A stretch of DNA of 12,108 nucleotides from an uncultured Phycisphaerales bacterium (GCA_903905665.1 CAIVHJ010000434.1:1-12108); one strand, 5' to 3'; shown: positions 1 to 6,733, counted from the stretch's first letter. Notes: generated by a model not told the origin, from the sequence alone. Numbers and translations are program-made.

Positions 1-1541
1 ACCAGTTGCTCCAGACTGTCAAAATTGTGCTTCCAGTCGCGTTGAAACTCCACGACGTGTTGATCATAGCCCTTGGCCCGTTCCGCCACTTCATCCAGCG
101 CAAGGGTGACTTTCCGCTGATTTACGTTGACACGAGTCTGTTCCAGAAAAGCGATCAGATCATCGGAAGCCTTCACCATCTCGCCCAGTCGATCCGCCGA
201 TTCCGTCCGAACCTCAAGCAAATGCCGGCGCAACTGGTTCAATCGAACGCGCAGGGCTTCCGTGTCCTGTTTCAGGTAGTTGTCCTGAGATTCTCCCTGT
301 TCCAATTCCGCTTCATCGACTTTCGGCAGCGTGGGGATTTCGGTTTCCTGAAGTTGCTGCAGGCGGTTTTCGACGGACCGCTGCTCTTCCCGAACGCGAT
401 CATAGTCGCGGCGAACTTCCATCAATTCGCTGCGCAACTGCTCCACCTGATCTTTGGAATTTTCGACGACGACGGTCAATCGACGATCCGCATTTTGCGT
501 CACAATTTTTTCATACTCGGCTTGTACCTGATCCTGCTGCTGTTGCAGCGACGTTAATTCATTTTGGAGTTGAACGATTCGTTGTCGGCGGTTCTCTTCC
601 AAATCGGTGACAAACGCTTTGACGCTCGCTTCGAACTTCTCCTGCCCAATCCCCCGATGGGCCATCTCGGACTGGGCCAGTAAATGACGGGAATTCGCAT
701 CGACACTCACTCGGACCGACGAGGAACTCCCCGAAGAGTTCGCCGGCATCTGTCGATTCAAGTGCACGACCAGATCGTTGGCATACTGTTCCAGATCGGC
801 TGCGCGAATTTCATCCGTCCCTGCAACCAAACCGACCTGAACACGATAAACAAAAGACGTCGCCAGCCAAACTGCAATCCCGGCAACGAGGCTCACGCCA
901 AGTACTATCTGCACTTTTCTGTCTCGAATCATCGCGTGAAAACTCGGTCGGCCTCGCCAAGAGATCGGTTCCGCGTTCGCAGGAGAACCCGACTCCCGAC
1001 GGAGCCGTTCGATCTGTCCCTGAATCTGAACTTTCTCTTCCTCGAGTTTCCGAATGCGACCCTGATACTGAGCGCGCACCAAATCCATCCGGGTTTGCAT
1101 TTGCTGCTGCTCGAGCAGTAGTGTTTCCTCGTACTGCGCCAATTCTTTTTGGCGGGTATCCAGACGCCGAGTTTCGGATTGGTGTTCGCGCTGCGATCGA
1201 ACCAGATGCAGTTTGGCATCTCGCAGGTAGTCGTGCTCCCGCCGATTTTTTATCAGTTGGGAATCCAGATCGCTCTGCCGTTCCAGCAAAACCCGATTCT
1301 GCTTTTCCAGATGCTCCGCCAATCGTTGTCGCAGCGATTGAAGCTCTTTCGTGCGACGATCAAAATCCGCCAACTCCTGAACGAGCGCCGGTGAAGGATC
1401 AGGCTCGCTGAGCGACTCGATTTGATTCAACGTGCCTGTTGAATGATCGGCTTCGGGATTCTCAGTTGGAATCACTCCCTGAATAGAGCGCGGCTGCATC
1501 GTGGGTGGTTGCTCGGTGGAATGTGAATCCGGTACGGCCAT
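1..1541 (-). CDS. Coiled-coil single-pass membrane protein, N-terminal part (3' end outside window)
   Basis: I translated this frame directly: it is open from an ATG at 1541 to base 1, giving 513 residues with no stop, so the C-terminus lies beyond the left edge. An in-frame TAG sits 6 bases upstream of the ATG, which fixes the 5' limit. Residues 1-50 are polar, rich in Pro, Ser and Glu. Residues about 51-187 are a Glu/Gln/Arg/Leu heptad-rich coiled coil. Residues about 211-231 (VQIVLGVSLVAGIAVWLATS) form one membrane helix preceded by basic residues. After it come about 75 residues of mixed segment and then a second coiled coil from about residue 300 to the edge. The order TM, short beta-like segment, long coiled coil resembles Wzz/GNVR polysaccharide co-polymerases, but the long cytoplasmic N-terminal coiled coil is atypical and I see no diagnostic motif. 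Function unknown; a structural or polysaccharide-chain-length role is only inference. The reading frame itself is firm. Confidence 0.85.
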   Translation of the reverse strand, partial: MAVPDSHSTEQPPTMQPRSIQGVIPTENPEADHSTGTLNQIESLSEPDPSPALVQELADFDRRTKELQSLRQRLAEHLEKQNRVLLERQSDLDSQLIKNRREHDYLRDAKLHLVRSQREHQSETRRLDTRQKELAQYEETLLLEQQQMQTRMDLVRAQYQGRIRKLEEEKVQIQGQIERLRRESGSPANAEPISWRGRPSFHAMIRDRKVQIVLGVSLVAGIAVWLATSFVYRVQVGLVAGTDEIRAADLEQYANDLVVHLNRQMPANSSGSSSSVRVSVDANSRHLLAQSEMAHRGIGQEKFEASVKAFVTDLEENRRQRIVQLQNELTSLQQQQDQVQAEYEKIVTQNADRRLTVVVENSKDQVEQLRSELMEVRRDYDRVREEQRSVENRLQQLQETEIPTLPKVDEAELEQGESQDNYLKQDTEALRVRLNQLRRHLLEVRTESADRLGEMVKASDDLIAFLEQTRVNVNQRKVTLALDEVAERAKGYDQHVVEFQRDWKHNFDSLEQL

Positions 1542-1587
1542 GCGATCCTAATCCATTGCGGGACAATGCGTTGAAAACTCAGCCCCA

Positions 1588-1627
1588 AGGGTTCATACGA
1601 TTCTAACGAACCCTGTGAAAAATCACA
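1588..1627. promoter_or_regulatory. Two adjoining inverted repeats over the promoter (operator candidates)
   Basis: AGGGTTC (1588-1594) and GAACCCT (1608-1614) are perfect 7-base inverted arms that flank the -10 hexamer. Directly next to it, TGTGA (1614-1618) and TCACA (1623-1627) form a second perfect palindrome with a 4-base spacer over the -35 region. The half-sites look like CRP/FNR-family half-sites, but CRP uses a 6-base spacer, so the binding protein cannot be named. Repressor-type control is inference from position. Confidence 0.35.
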
Positions 1628-1628
1628 A
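1600..1628 (-). promoter_or_regulatory. Sigma70-like promoter of the coiled-coil membrane protein gene
   Basis: Read on the minus strand, a -35 hexamer TTGTGA (1623-1628, 4 of 6 consensus) is followed by exactly 17 bases and a -10 hexamer TAGAAT (1600-1605, 5 of 6). Transcription would begin near 1593, leaving a leader of about 50 bases before the ATG at 1541. Spacing and strength are good for a housekeeping promoter, but this is a sequence match only. Confidence 0.5.
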
Positions 1629-1737
1629 TCACCCTCATCGAAATTCAACAATTCAGGATTGGCGAACTTTCGTACCATGTATCGTCACAAGTCCATGGAA
1701 ATACGGCTGTTAGACCACTTTTTGAAAATCAGGCAGG

Positions 1738-1755
1738 CTCGATGGAGTTATCGAG
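1738..1755. repeat. Perfect inverted repeat upstream of the amidohydrolase
   Basis: CTCGAT and ATCGAG are perfect 6-base arms around a 6-base centre, about 160 bases upstream of the likely amidohydrolase start. It is operator-like in size. A single short palindrome of this length can occur by chance. Confidence 0.25.
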
Positions 1756-1912
1756 ATCACAACTAGACGGTCAACATAGGATCGCCCAAACCGCGCAATT
1801 CAAGATGCTAAACGATGTTCAAACGACAGGCAAATACAGGCGGTCGTCATGCGTGCCCCGACTGGTTCCGTACCGTTTTATTGACCACGAATCACATGAT
1901 ACGATACGCACC

Positions 1913-2986
1913 ATGGTCATCGACGTTCATTGCCACATGGTTCCACAGATCCGTCGGGTGTGCTCGTCGGCAAAACGGTTTTTGTTTGAACCCGACGGCG
2001 CGAACGGCAACCCCGGATTCGATGCTTATCTCGCCCCATTCCTGACCCGAAATCCATTTTGGCGATTCTTCGCCAATTGCGCCGGCTTTCCACTCCCCCG
2101 CCCCGATCAGGAAACCCCCGAAGACCTCGTCACTCGCGTCATCGAACGGCACTGGCTCGATTGCCCCAGCGTGGATCGACTTGTCGTGCTGGCGTTTGAT
2201 GAATACCACACGGACGAGGGTGTGGCGGTTGGACCGATTCGTTCACGACGACATCCCGGCAGCAGCATGTACACGAGCAATACACTGGTCCATGATATTT
2301 GTCAGCGATACCCGCAACGGATGCTGTTTGGGGCATCCATCCATCCCTACCGGAATCATGCACTGGAGGCGCTGGACGAAGTTCACGCCTGTGGCGCCGT
2401 ACTCGTGAAATGGCTGCCCATCACCCAGAACATCGATGCCGTTGACCCGCGAACCCGCGCGTTTGTGCGACGCTGCGGCGAACTAAATCTCCCGCTGCTG
2501 ATCCACTACGGCGCCGAAATCACACTCGCCACTCAAAACGCGCGCTTTCAGGACCCGGCTCCCATGCTTTCGCTTCTGTCGGAGTTGCGCCGAGAAAACA
2601 AAATGCCGCCGGTCATCATCGCTCACGTAGCGACCCCCGGCCCGCCGTTTCTCGGCAACCGTCATTTCCGAACCGTCCTCCGGGCGCTGCTGGGTGAATT
2701 CCGCGACGCACCGCTCTATGCCGACATCGCCGCGCTTTACCAGAAACCCCCCTGCTGGAACGCGATCCTGGACGATCCGCGATGGCGTGGAATTCATGGG
2801 AAACTCGTCTGGGGAAGTGATTTTCCGATCCCGCCGTTTGTGTGGTATCCGTATCGTCGATTGTGGAAACTAAAGCGAGACGTGATCAAGCACCCCTCGT
2901 GGATAGAGCGCAGCTATCGCATTTGTCGTGGTTTGGGAATTCCCGATGAAGTGTTCGAACGGGCGCAGTCGATCATCCGGCATTGA
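1913..2986 (+). CDS. Amidohydrolase-family metal-dependent hydrolase (Amidohydro_2 / COG2159)
   Basis: A 357-residue protein if started at the ATG at 1913. The N-terminus MVIDVHCHMV gives the HxH metal pair (H6, H8) at the end of the first barrel strand, as expected for this superfamily. Further ligand candidates follow in the canonical order: a lysine in the strand VLVKWLP (K166, often carboxylated or structural in relatives), H198 in LLIHYGAE, H238 in VIIAHVATPG and D303 in LVWGSDFPIP. This is the layout of amidohydrolase_2 TIM-barrel enzymes, which include decarboxylases and lactone or amide hydrolases; the substrate cannot be read. The protein is probably cytoplasmic, with no signal peptide. 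The reading frame extends upstream to 1742, but homologues of this type normally begin at the first barrel strand, so I prefer 1913, although no strong Shine-Dalgarno precedes it. It converges on the PilZ cluster with a 13-base gap. Confidence 0.85.
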   Translation: MVIDVHCHMVPQIRRVCSSAKRFLFEPDGANGNPGFDAYLAPFLTRNPFWRFFANCAGFPLPRPDQETPEDLVTRVIERHWLDCPSVDRLVVLAFDEYHTDEGVAVGPIRSRRHPGSSMYTSNTLVHDICQRYPQRMLFGASIHPYRNHALEALDEVHACGAVLVKWLPITQNIDAVDPRTRAFVRRCGELNLPLLIHYGAEITLATQNARFQDPAPMLSLLSELRRENKMPPVIIAHVATPGPPFLGNRHFRTVLRALLGEFRDAPLYADIAALYQKPPCWNAILDDPRWRGIHGKLVWGSDFPIPPFVWYPYRRLWKLKRDVIKHPSWIERSYRICRGLGIPDEVFERAQSIIRH

Positions 2987-2991
2987 CGACC

Positions 2992-3010
2992 ATCGGCCTT
3001 TATCGCCGAT
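2992..3010. terminator. Possible bidirectional hairpin between convergent genes
   Basis: ATCGGC (2992-2997) and GCCGAT (3005-3010) form a perfect 6-bp stem with a 7-base loop. It spans the 13-base gap between the amidohydrolase stop (2984-2986) and the TAA stop of the last PilZ gene (3000-3002). Its position suits a shared terminator for two convergent transcripts, but there is no U-tract on either strand, so it would be a weak or factor-dependent one. Confidence 0.3.
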
Positions 3011-3803
3011 TGTGGTGCTGATTCAAGTGCATGTTGTTTCGCCGAATGTCGATTCGCAAAAACGCACTGACCACGCGCGACAACGCCTGCAACATCCGCC
3101 GGCCCTCCAGTGTCGTCTCCAATCCCACAAACTGAAACCCCAGCGATATCCGACTCGACGACATCGGCTCGCTGTGCCGAAACATTGCGTCGAGCAACAG
3201 AGGTTCCGAGCGAGGATCGGGCTGGAACTGCAATCCCACCGTATCGCCTTCCTGAAGACATGGATCGCGCACGGCATCGACCAGCACGCGGCATCCGCCG
3301 GCGGAAATATCTTGAAGCATTCCCGAATGATGCGGCGTGGCCTTCAGATCGTCCGCGGCGCGATCCATCGCTCCGCCTTCCCACAAGCAAACCTCGATCC
3401 GCCGACCCGCGGGAACCGCCGCTCGAAAATACATCCGCCGCTGCATCTCCTGAAGCTTCTCAGGCCACGGAACCTCAAACGCCGGAACCACGACCCCGTC
3501 TTCCAGATCAAACTGGATGATCTTCGCCACCTCGACGCAGCACATGCATTTCTTGTGACCCCGACGAAACGACACTCCGATCTTCTCGCCAATCGCCAAC
3601 TCCGGGGGCGCTTGTCCGGTTTCCGGCATCGGTTGCTCCAGAATCAGATATTTACCGGCGGAATCGACGGCCAGAATCCGCGATTTGTACGTCGCCCATC
3701 CGCTGTCGAGCCGATGCGAAAGTACGACCGGACATCGCCGATCGGCACATTCCATCAAAACCTCGTCCCGTTTGGCATCCTCCACGTTGAGAAGTTGCGT
3801 CAT
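3000..3803 (-). CDS. PilZ-domain protein, YcgR-like (third of three)
   Basis: A 267-residue protein with no signal peptide or membrane segment. Residues about 22-112 form an N-terminal beta-rich domain like the YcgR-N/PilZN module; residues about 120-255 form a PilZ domain. Both c-di-GMP contact motifs are present: RxxxR at R123-R127 (in QRRMYFRAAV) and DxSxxG at D165-S167-G170 (in DISAGGCRV). The C-terminus ends in an amphipathic helix, as in YcgR-type proteins. PilZ domains bind c-di-GMP and relay it to partner proteins in motility, polysaccharide synthesis or surface attachment; the partner here is unknown. The ATG at 3803 overlaps the previous gene's TGA (ATGA), and GGGGGT lies 6 bases upstream, so translational coupling is likely. 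A CMCC motif (residues 86-89) is unusual. It is the last gene of the run. Confidence 0.88.
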   Translation of the reverse strand: MTQLLNVEDAKRDEVLMECADRRCPVVLSHRLDSGWATYKSRILAVDSAGKYLILEQPMPETGQAPPELAIGEKIGVSFRRGHKKCMCCVEVAKIIQFDLEDGVVVPAFEVPWPEKLQEMQRRMYFRAAVPAGRRIEVCLWEGGAMDRAADDLKATPHHSGMLQDISAGGCRVLVDAVRDPCLQEGDTVGLQFQPDPRSEPLLLDAMFRHSEPMSSSRISLGFQFVGLETTLEGRRMLQALSRVVSAFLRIDIRRNNMHLNQHHNRR

Positions 3804-4510
3804 GGTTGACCCCCGATTAGCGCACGCGATTCGCGGCGTGCGTTCAGAAAGGTACGAAGCGTTTGAATTTCAGGCTGGTCCATCGGATCGAATTCCACGC
3901 CGACGATGACGAATCCTTCGCTGGAAGACGCCATCTTTCGTCGGATGACAGCGCCCAGCTTATAGAAATGCGTCTGTTCAGGAACCTCAAAACAGGCGCA
4001 CCAGTTCTGGCCGACTTCGATCTTTTCGGCATCGGACGTCGTCAGTTTGAATGCCAGTCCCTCCTCGCTCAGGTTATAGAGCGTTCCCGAAAAACTGAAC
4101 AGGTCATCCCCCACCGATCGGCTGACGAGCACCTGAGACGCGCCCGCCAGCGCGGTCCGCTGATGCTTCCGCCGCTGCTGAACCACAATGGTCTCGGGCC
4201 ATGCAACGGCCAGATGAACCTTTTTCCCATGATGATGAACGTGCATCAGATGACTGTCGAAGAAGTATTGGCCGTCGCCGAAATCCAGATCAATCTGACA
4301 GTACATGTTCAACAACGAATCGAGCGAATCGGTGACGCCTTCGGCGGTCAGTTCCAATTGACCGTGGGGATCATGGCGATCCAGTTTCGCCTCGATCCGT
4401 CGGGACGAAGGCCACGACTTGGGGTGAATCCGCACGATGGAGTGGTTCTGGGCAGCCAGATCCAGCAGACGTTCCGATTGATCCCGATTCAACTCAATGG
4501 CGTATTTCAT
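3800..4510 (-). CDS. PilZ-domain protein (second of three)
   Basis: A 236-residue protein if started at the ATG at 4510. The reading frame is open much further upstream (to 4849), but that part is antisense-like, Arg/Pro-rich and lies inside the previous PilZ gene, so I reject it. GAGGAAA lies upstream of the ATG at 4510 with a roughly 9-base gap, which supports this start. Residues 1-110 form an N-terminal beta domain, and residues about 112-225 a PilZ domain with RxxxR at R114-R118 (QRRKHQR) and NxSxxG at N146-S148-G151 (YNLSEEG). A His-rich stretch, HLMHVHHHGKK (residues 87-97), precedes the PilZ domain; it may be structural or metal-binding, which is unproven. The gene starts 26 bases after the first PilZ gene and overlaps the third by 4 bases, so the three are almost certainly cotranscribed. 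It is less similar to the other two by eye than they are to each other. Confidence 0.87.
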   Translation of the reverse strand: MKYAIELNRDQSERLLDLAAQNHSIVRIHPKSWPSSRRIEAKLDRHDPHGQLELTAEGVTDSLDSLLNMYCQIDLDFGDGQYFFDSHLMHVHHHGKKVHLAVAWPETIVVQQRRKHQRTALAGASQVLVSRSVGDDLFSFSGTLYNLSEEGLAFKLTTSDAEKIEVGQNWCACFEVPEQTHFYKLGAVIRRKMASSSEGFVIVGVEFDPMDQPEIQTLRTFLNARRESRALIGGQP

Positions 4511-4536
4511 GAGAGTCGGTTTCCTCAAAATACGAT

Positions 4537-5280
4537 TCAGGTTGAGACTTTCATCTTCTTCTTGAGTTCCTTGGCGACGAACTGCGAAATTTGGCGGATG
4601 GCGCTTCTCATTTCGGCCGCGTTTTCTTCGGGAAGAAATTTCAGACCCAGCAAAAATCCGGCGCCGGCGATTTGGCGGGCATGGCACAATTCCGCGCGGA
4701 ACCGGAAAAGCCGCTTGACACCCGGGAGATCGAATTCGAGCTGATAAATCCCGCCGAACTTCAGGAGATGATCCTTCGAATCCATCATCAGGACCGCCGC
4801 GCCTCCGGCGGACAGATTCATCAGCCGGACCTGGGGATTCGAGGAGCACGGTTCCTCACGAATCATCGTTCCGATGATTTCGCCGCATCGCGCGAGCGAT
4901 GCTCGGCAGTCGTTTCGCCGTTCATGACGAAAGACCTGGTCGGGCAGGGGCATCGAAAAACCGGCCACCGACTGATCGCCGAGGGGAACGGAGCATTCAT
5001 CACCGACCCACGAGGAAAACACGAACCGTTCACCCTGATTGATGATATAAACAGCGGCGGACATAAACGAAGCCAGTTCGAGAGGCATTCCGTCGAGAAT
5101 CGGACGTTCCAGATAAACGAACTGATCGTCCCCCCCCAGCAGGATCGACCGCGCCAAGACACGATCACCTTCCGGAGTTTCGAGTTCGATTTCGACCGCC
5201 AAATGCCGGCGGATCGCTTGCCGCAGGATTTGAAAAGAGGAATGGCTTTGCGCCGAAGTCTTCATGTGTGTTGCTCTCAT
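4537..5280 (-). CDS. PilZ-domain protein, YcgR-like (first of three)
   Basis: A 247-residue protein from the ATG at 5280; an ATG at 5265 (242 residues) is equally possible, and the frame stays open to a GTG at 5385. In the 242-residue numbering, residues about 22-108 form a YcgR-N-like beta domain and residues about 112-235 a PilZ domain with RxxxR at R117-R121 (ERRNDCRAS) and NxSxxG at N150-S152-G155 (NLSAGG). Both signatures are intact, so c-di-GMP binding is predicted. The tail is a basic amphipathic helix ending in KELKKKMKV. The segment ILLGGDDQFVYLERP is matched by ILAVDSAGKYLILEQP in the third protein, suggesting these two are the closer paralogues. The only strong Shine-Dalgarno (AAGGAG, 5299-5304) is 18 bases from the 5280 ATG, and folded RNA may matter (see the leader feature). 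A run of 8 G (5130-5137) encodes part of LLGGD. Confidence 0.85.
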   Translation of the reverse strand: MRATHMKTSAQSHSSFQILRQAIRRHLAVEIELETPEGDRVLARSILLGGDDQFVYLERPILDGMPLELASFMSAAVYIINQGERFVFSSWVGDECSVPLGDQSVAGFSMPLPDQVFRHERRNDCRASLARCGEIIGTMIREEPCSSNPQVRLMNLSAGGAAVLMMDSKDHLLKFGGIYQLEFDLPGVKRLFRFRAELCHARQIAGAGFLLGLKFLPEENAAEMRSAIRQISQFVAKELKKKMKVST

Positions 5281-5317
5281 CGGACCAAAGTCCGACGGCT
5301 CCTTATTGATTCGTCGG
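5278..5317 (-). promoter_or_regulatory. Two mutually exclusive hairpins at the start of the first PilZ gene
   Basis: In mRNA sense, CCGACG (5317-5312) can pair with CGUCGG (5297-5292), leaving the Shine-Dalgarno AAGGAG (5304-5299) in a 14-base loop. Alternatively, CGUCGGAC (5297-5290) pairs with GUCCGAUG (5285-5278) around a UUUG tetraloop, an 8-bp stem with one G-U pair that contains the whole AUG at 5280. The two stems share 5292-5297, so they cannot coexist. This is the geometry of a translational switch. If translation actually begins upstream at 5385 the region is coding and the pairing could be coincidental. Confidence 0.35.
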
Positions 5318-5426
5318 CTAATCCTCGAAGCGACTTGACCAATCGACACGCCGAAACGCAGCCCATCCGGCTGTTCCAGACTCACCGATCATCGAAACGT
5401 GGTCATGATCCTCAACAAATCTCAAT

Positions 5427-6632
5427 TTACAATTCAGATGGGCGGGAGGGCGATTGAAGTTGGGCAATTTTTTCAGAACTCGGACGATGAGCACCGGTTA
5501 TCGGAACCAGAATTCCCGGCAAAGACCAGATCAGTTGCACCAATCGAATGGCAAAGCCCAAAAACAGGACTTGTGAATAGTTCCCATAAGTCCCCCTCAG
5601 AAAGATTTGCAGCGCGCCGTCCATGGTTCCGAGTCCCTGAGGAGAGACGGGAATCGCGGCGATCAGCAGTGCGATGGCGATGTAAACGAAGTATCCGCCG
5701 TACAAATCGAGGCGGCTTTTCATTCCCAGTCCGAACCCCGCCACTATGAACGATGCAATCGCCAACATCTGCAATACGAGGGTCATCACGAGCGAGACGA
5801 CCATCAATTTTTTGTGATGCCTCATGCGGCGTGTGGCGGCATCGATTCGCTTAATTTGATCCGAAAAAGGAAGTCGATCGAGAATCGCGTCCACATGAAG
5901 CCAACGGCGAACACGGTGCGAGAATACCGCGACGGTCCCGACCGTCAACGCGACGACCAGAAACGTCGGAATCGTCCACCATCGTGTGATTTCGGGATTG
6001 TCGTGATAAACCAGCATGAATCCCGCCGCGATGAGAATCAAACCGACCAATCCGACAGCCCGGTCGATCAGAACCATGGTAACGGCTTCGGTTTTTCGGT
6101 CGGTGTGCTGGGCGACGTAGTAGGCTTTGAAAATATCGCCGCCGGTACTGCCCAATGCCACATAATTGAAGAAGTTGCCGGCAAACGACAGCTTCGTCCC
6201 TTCCCAATAACTCAATTCGATGTCCTGCGCCCGCATCATGATCGTAAAGCGAATGGATTGCAGGAGAACGACGGGGCCCATCAAGGCCAGCGACACAAGA
6301 AAGAGTTTCAAGTCGCAGCTTTTCCAGGCGCTGATCAAACCGACATGAAACTGGGGTCGTCCGTCGGAACTCCGCGCCAATTCCCCCAGCCGGATGCTCC
6401 GAACCGGTTGATCGTTTTCGGCGATCAGAACGCTTACCTCGTTGATCGCACAAGGATCATCCAGACGCGAGTCATGCTCGACTTCGATCCAGTTCACAAT
6501 CACCGCCTCGCGCCCGTCGGGAAGCGTCGCCGTGTCCTTCAAACTTACGCTCCACAGTACCCAACACATGGCCCCGACGCAGATCACGGTGCGAAGCAGA
6601 ATCGAAACGTATTTCTTTAGCAAAGACTTCAC
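5427..6632 (-). CDS. LPG-synthase-TM / UPF0104 family integral membrane protein
   Basis: A 401-residue polytopic membrane protein starting at a GTG (6632) with GAGGA (6639-6643) 6 bases upstream; a TTG start at 6668 is possible but less well placed. After a first helix (about 9-30) there is an unusual soluble loop of about 75 residues (31-107). Then come hydrophobic segments at about 109-128, 191-210, 220-237, 277-300 and 314-336, and a last one near 353-379. Two family landmarks are visible: a GNFFNYVALGSTGGDIFKAY block (151-170) followed by LIDRAVGL, and IPVSPQGLGTMDGAL (327-341). This family (UPF0104, AglD/MprF-N related) includes membrane proteins linked to lipid or lipid-linked sugar handling, such as the MprF flippase part; no aminoacyl-transferase domain is present here. 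The substrate is unknown. It lies upstream of and co-directional with the PilZ trio (about 146-base gap) and has its own promoter. Confidence 0.82.
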   Translation of the reverse strand: MKSLLKKYVSILLRTVICVGAMCWVLWSVSLKDTATLPDGREAVIVNWIEVEHDSRLDDPCAINEVSVLIAENDQPVRSIRLGELARSSDGRPQFHVGLISAWKSCDLKLFLVSLALMGPVVLLQSIRFTIMMRAQDIELSYWEGTKLSFAGNFFNYVALGSTGGDIFKAYYVAQHTDRKTEAVTMVLIDRAVGLVGLILIAAGFMLVYHDNPEITRWWTIPTFLVVALTVGTVAVFSHRVRRWLHVDAILDRLPFSDQIKRIDAATRRMRHHKKLMVVSLVMTLVLQMLAIASFIVAGFGLGMKSRLDLYGGYFVYIAIALLIAAIPVSPQGLGTMDGALQIFLRGTYGNYSQVLFLGFAIRLVQLIWSLPGILVPITGAHRPSSEKIAQLQSPSRPSEL

Positions 6633-6638
6633 GACAAA

Positions 6639-6666
6639 TCCTCGGTCTGCGTTCCTGTCGAAACGC
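6639..6666 (-). promoter_or_regulatory. 5' leader hairpin and ribosome binding site of the UPF0104-type gene
   Basis: In mRNA sense, GCGTTTC (6666-6660) pairs with GGAACGC (6655-6649) around a GACA tetraloop, 7 bp with one G-U pair. It lies only a few bases from the predicted transcript start. It is followed by the Shine-Dalgarno GAGGA (6643-6639), which decides the GTG start at 6632. A hairpin at the very 5' end often stabilises mRNA; that role is inference here. Confidence 0.4.
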
Positions 6667-6677
6667 AAAATCAGAAT

Positions 6678-6705
6678 GTTATATCGTTCATTCTTTTTGT
6701 CTCAA
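6678..6705 (-). promoter_or_regulatory. Sigma70-like promoter for the UPF0104-PilZ unit
   Basis: On the minus strand TTGAGA (6700-6705, 5 of 6 consensus), a 16-base spacer and TATAAC (6678-6683, 5 of 6) make one of the best promoter matches in the window. It sits in the 101-base gap after the peptidase gene and predicts a start near 6671. It suggests the membrane protein and the PilZ genes downstream can be expressed independently of hflX. Confidence 0.55.
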
Positions 6706-6733
6706 CCCAAAGAACCCCGCAGGAAAATGGATT

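Larger units (their letters stand above)
1542..1912. other. Divergent intergenic region between the coiled-coil gene and the amidohydrolase
   Basis: This 371-base gap holds the minus-strand promoter and palindromes described separately, plus a perfect 6-base inverted repeat CTCGAT/ATCGAG at 1738-1755. A plus-strand reading frame is open from an ATG at 1742 into the amidohydrolase. Its first 57 residues are Arg/His/Gln-rich, show no domain and precede the usual N-terminal strand of the enzyme, so I treat them as non-coding. I find no convincing sigma70 promoter for the plus-strand gene here. Confidence 0.5.

Noticed and set aside
1472..1678. A 68-residue minus-strand frame upstream of the coiled-coil gene
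   Set aside because: It is out of frame with the coiled-coil gene, covers its promoter and has no domain.
1742..1912. A 57-residue N-terminal extension of the amidohydrolase
   Set aside because: It shows no domain or signal peptide, and the enzyme family starts at the HxH strand that follows the ATG at 1913. The extension is not excluded by a stop codon, so this remains a judgement.
4511..4849. An N-terminal extension of 113 residues on the second PilZ protein
   Set aside because: It overlaps the end of the first PilZ gene in another frame and is Arg/Pro-rich. The ATG at 4510 has GAGGAAA upstream.
2928..6620. Long plus-strand open frames of 280-340 residues across the PilZ and UPF0104 genes
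   Set aside because: All are antisense to genes with recognised motifs, have shadow-like composition and lack their own ribosome binding sites or domains.
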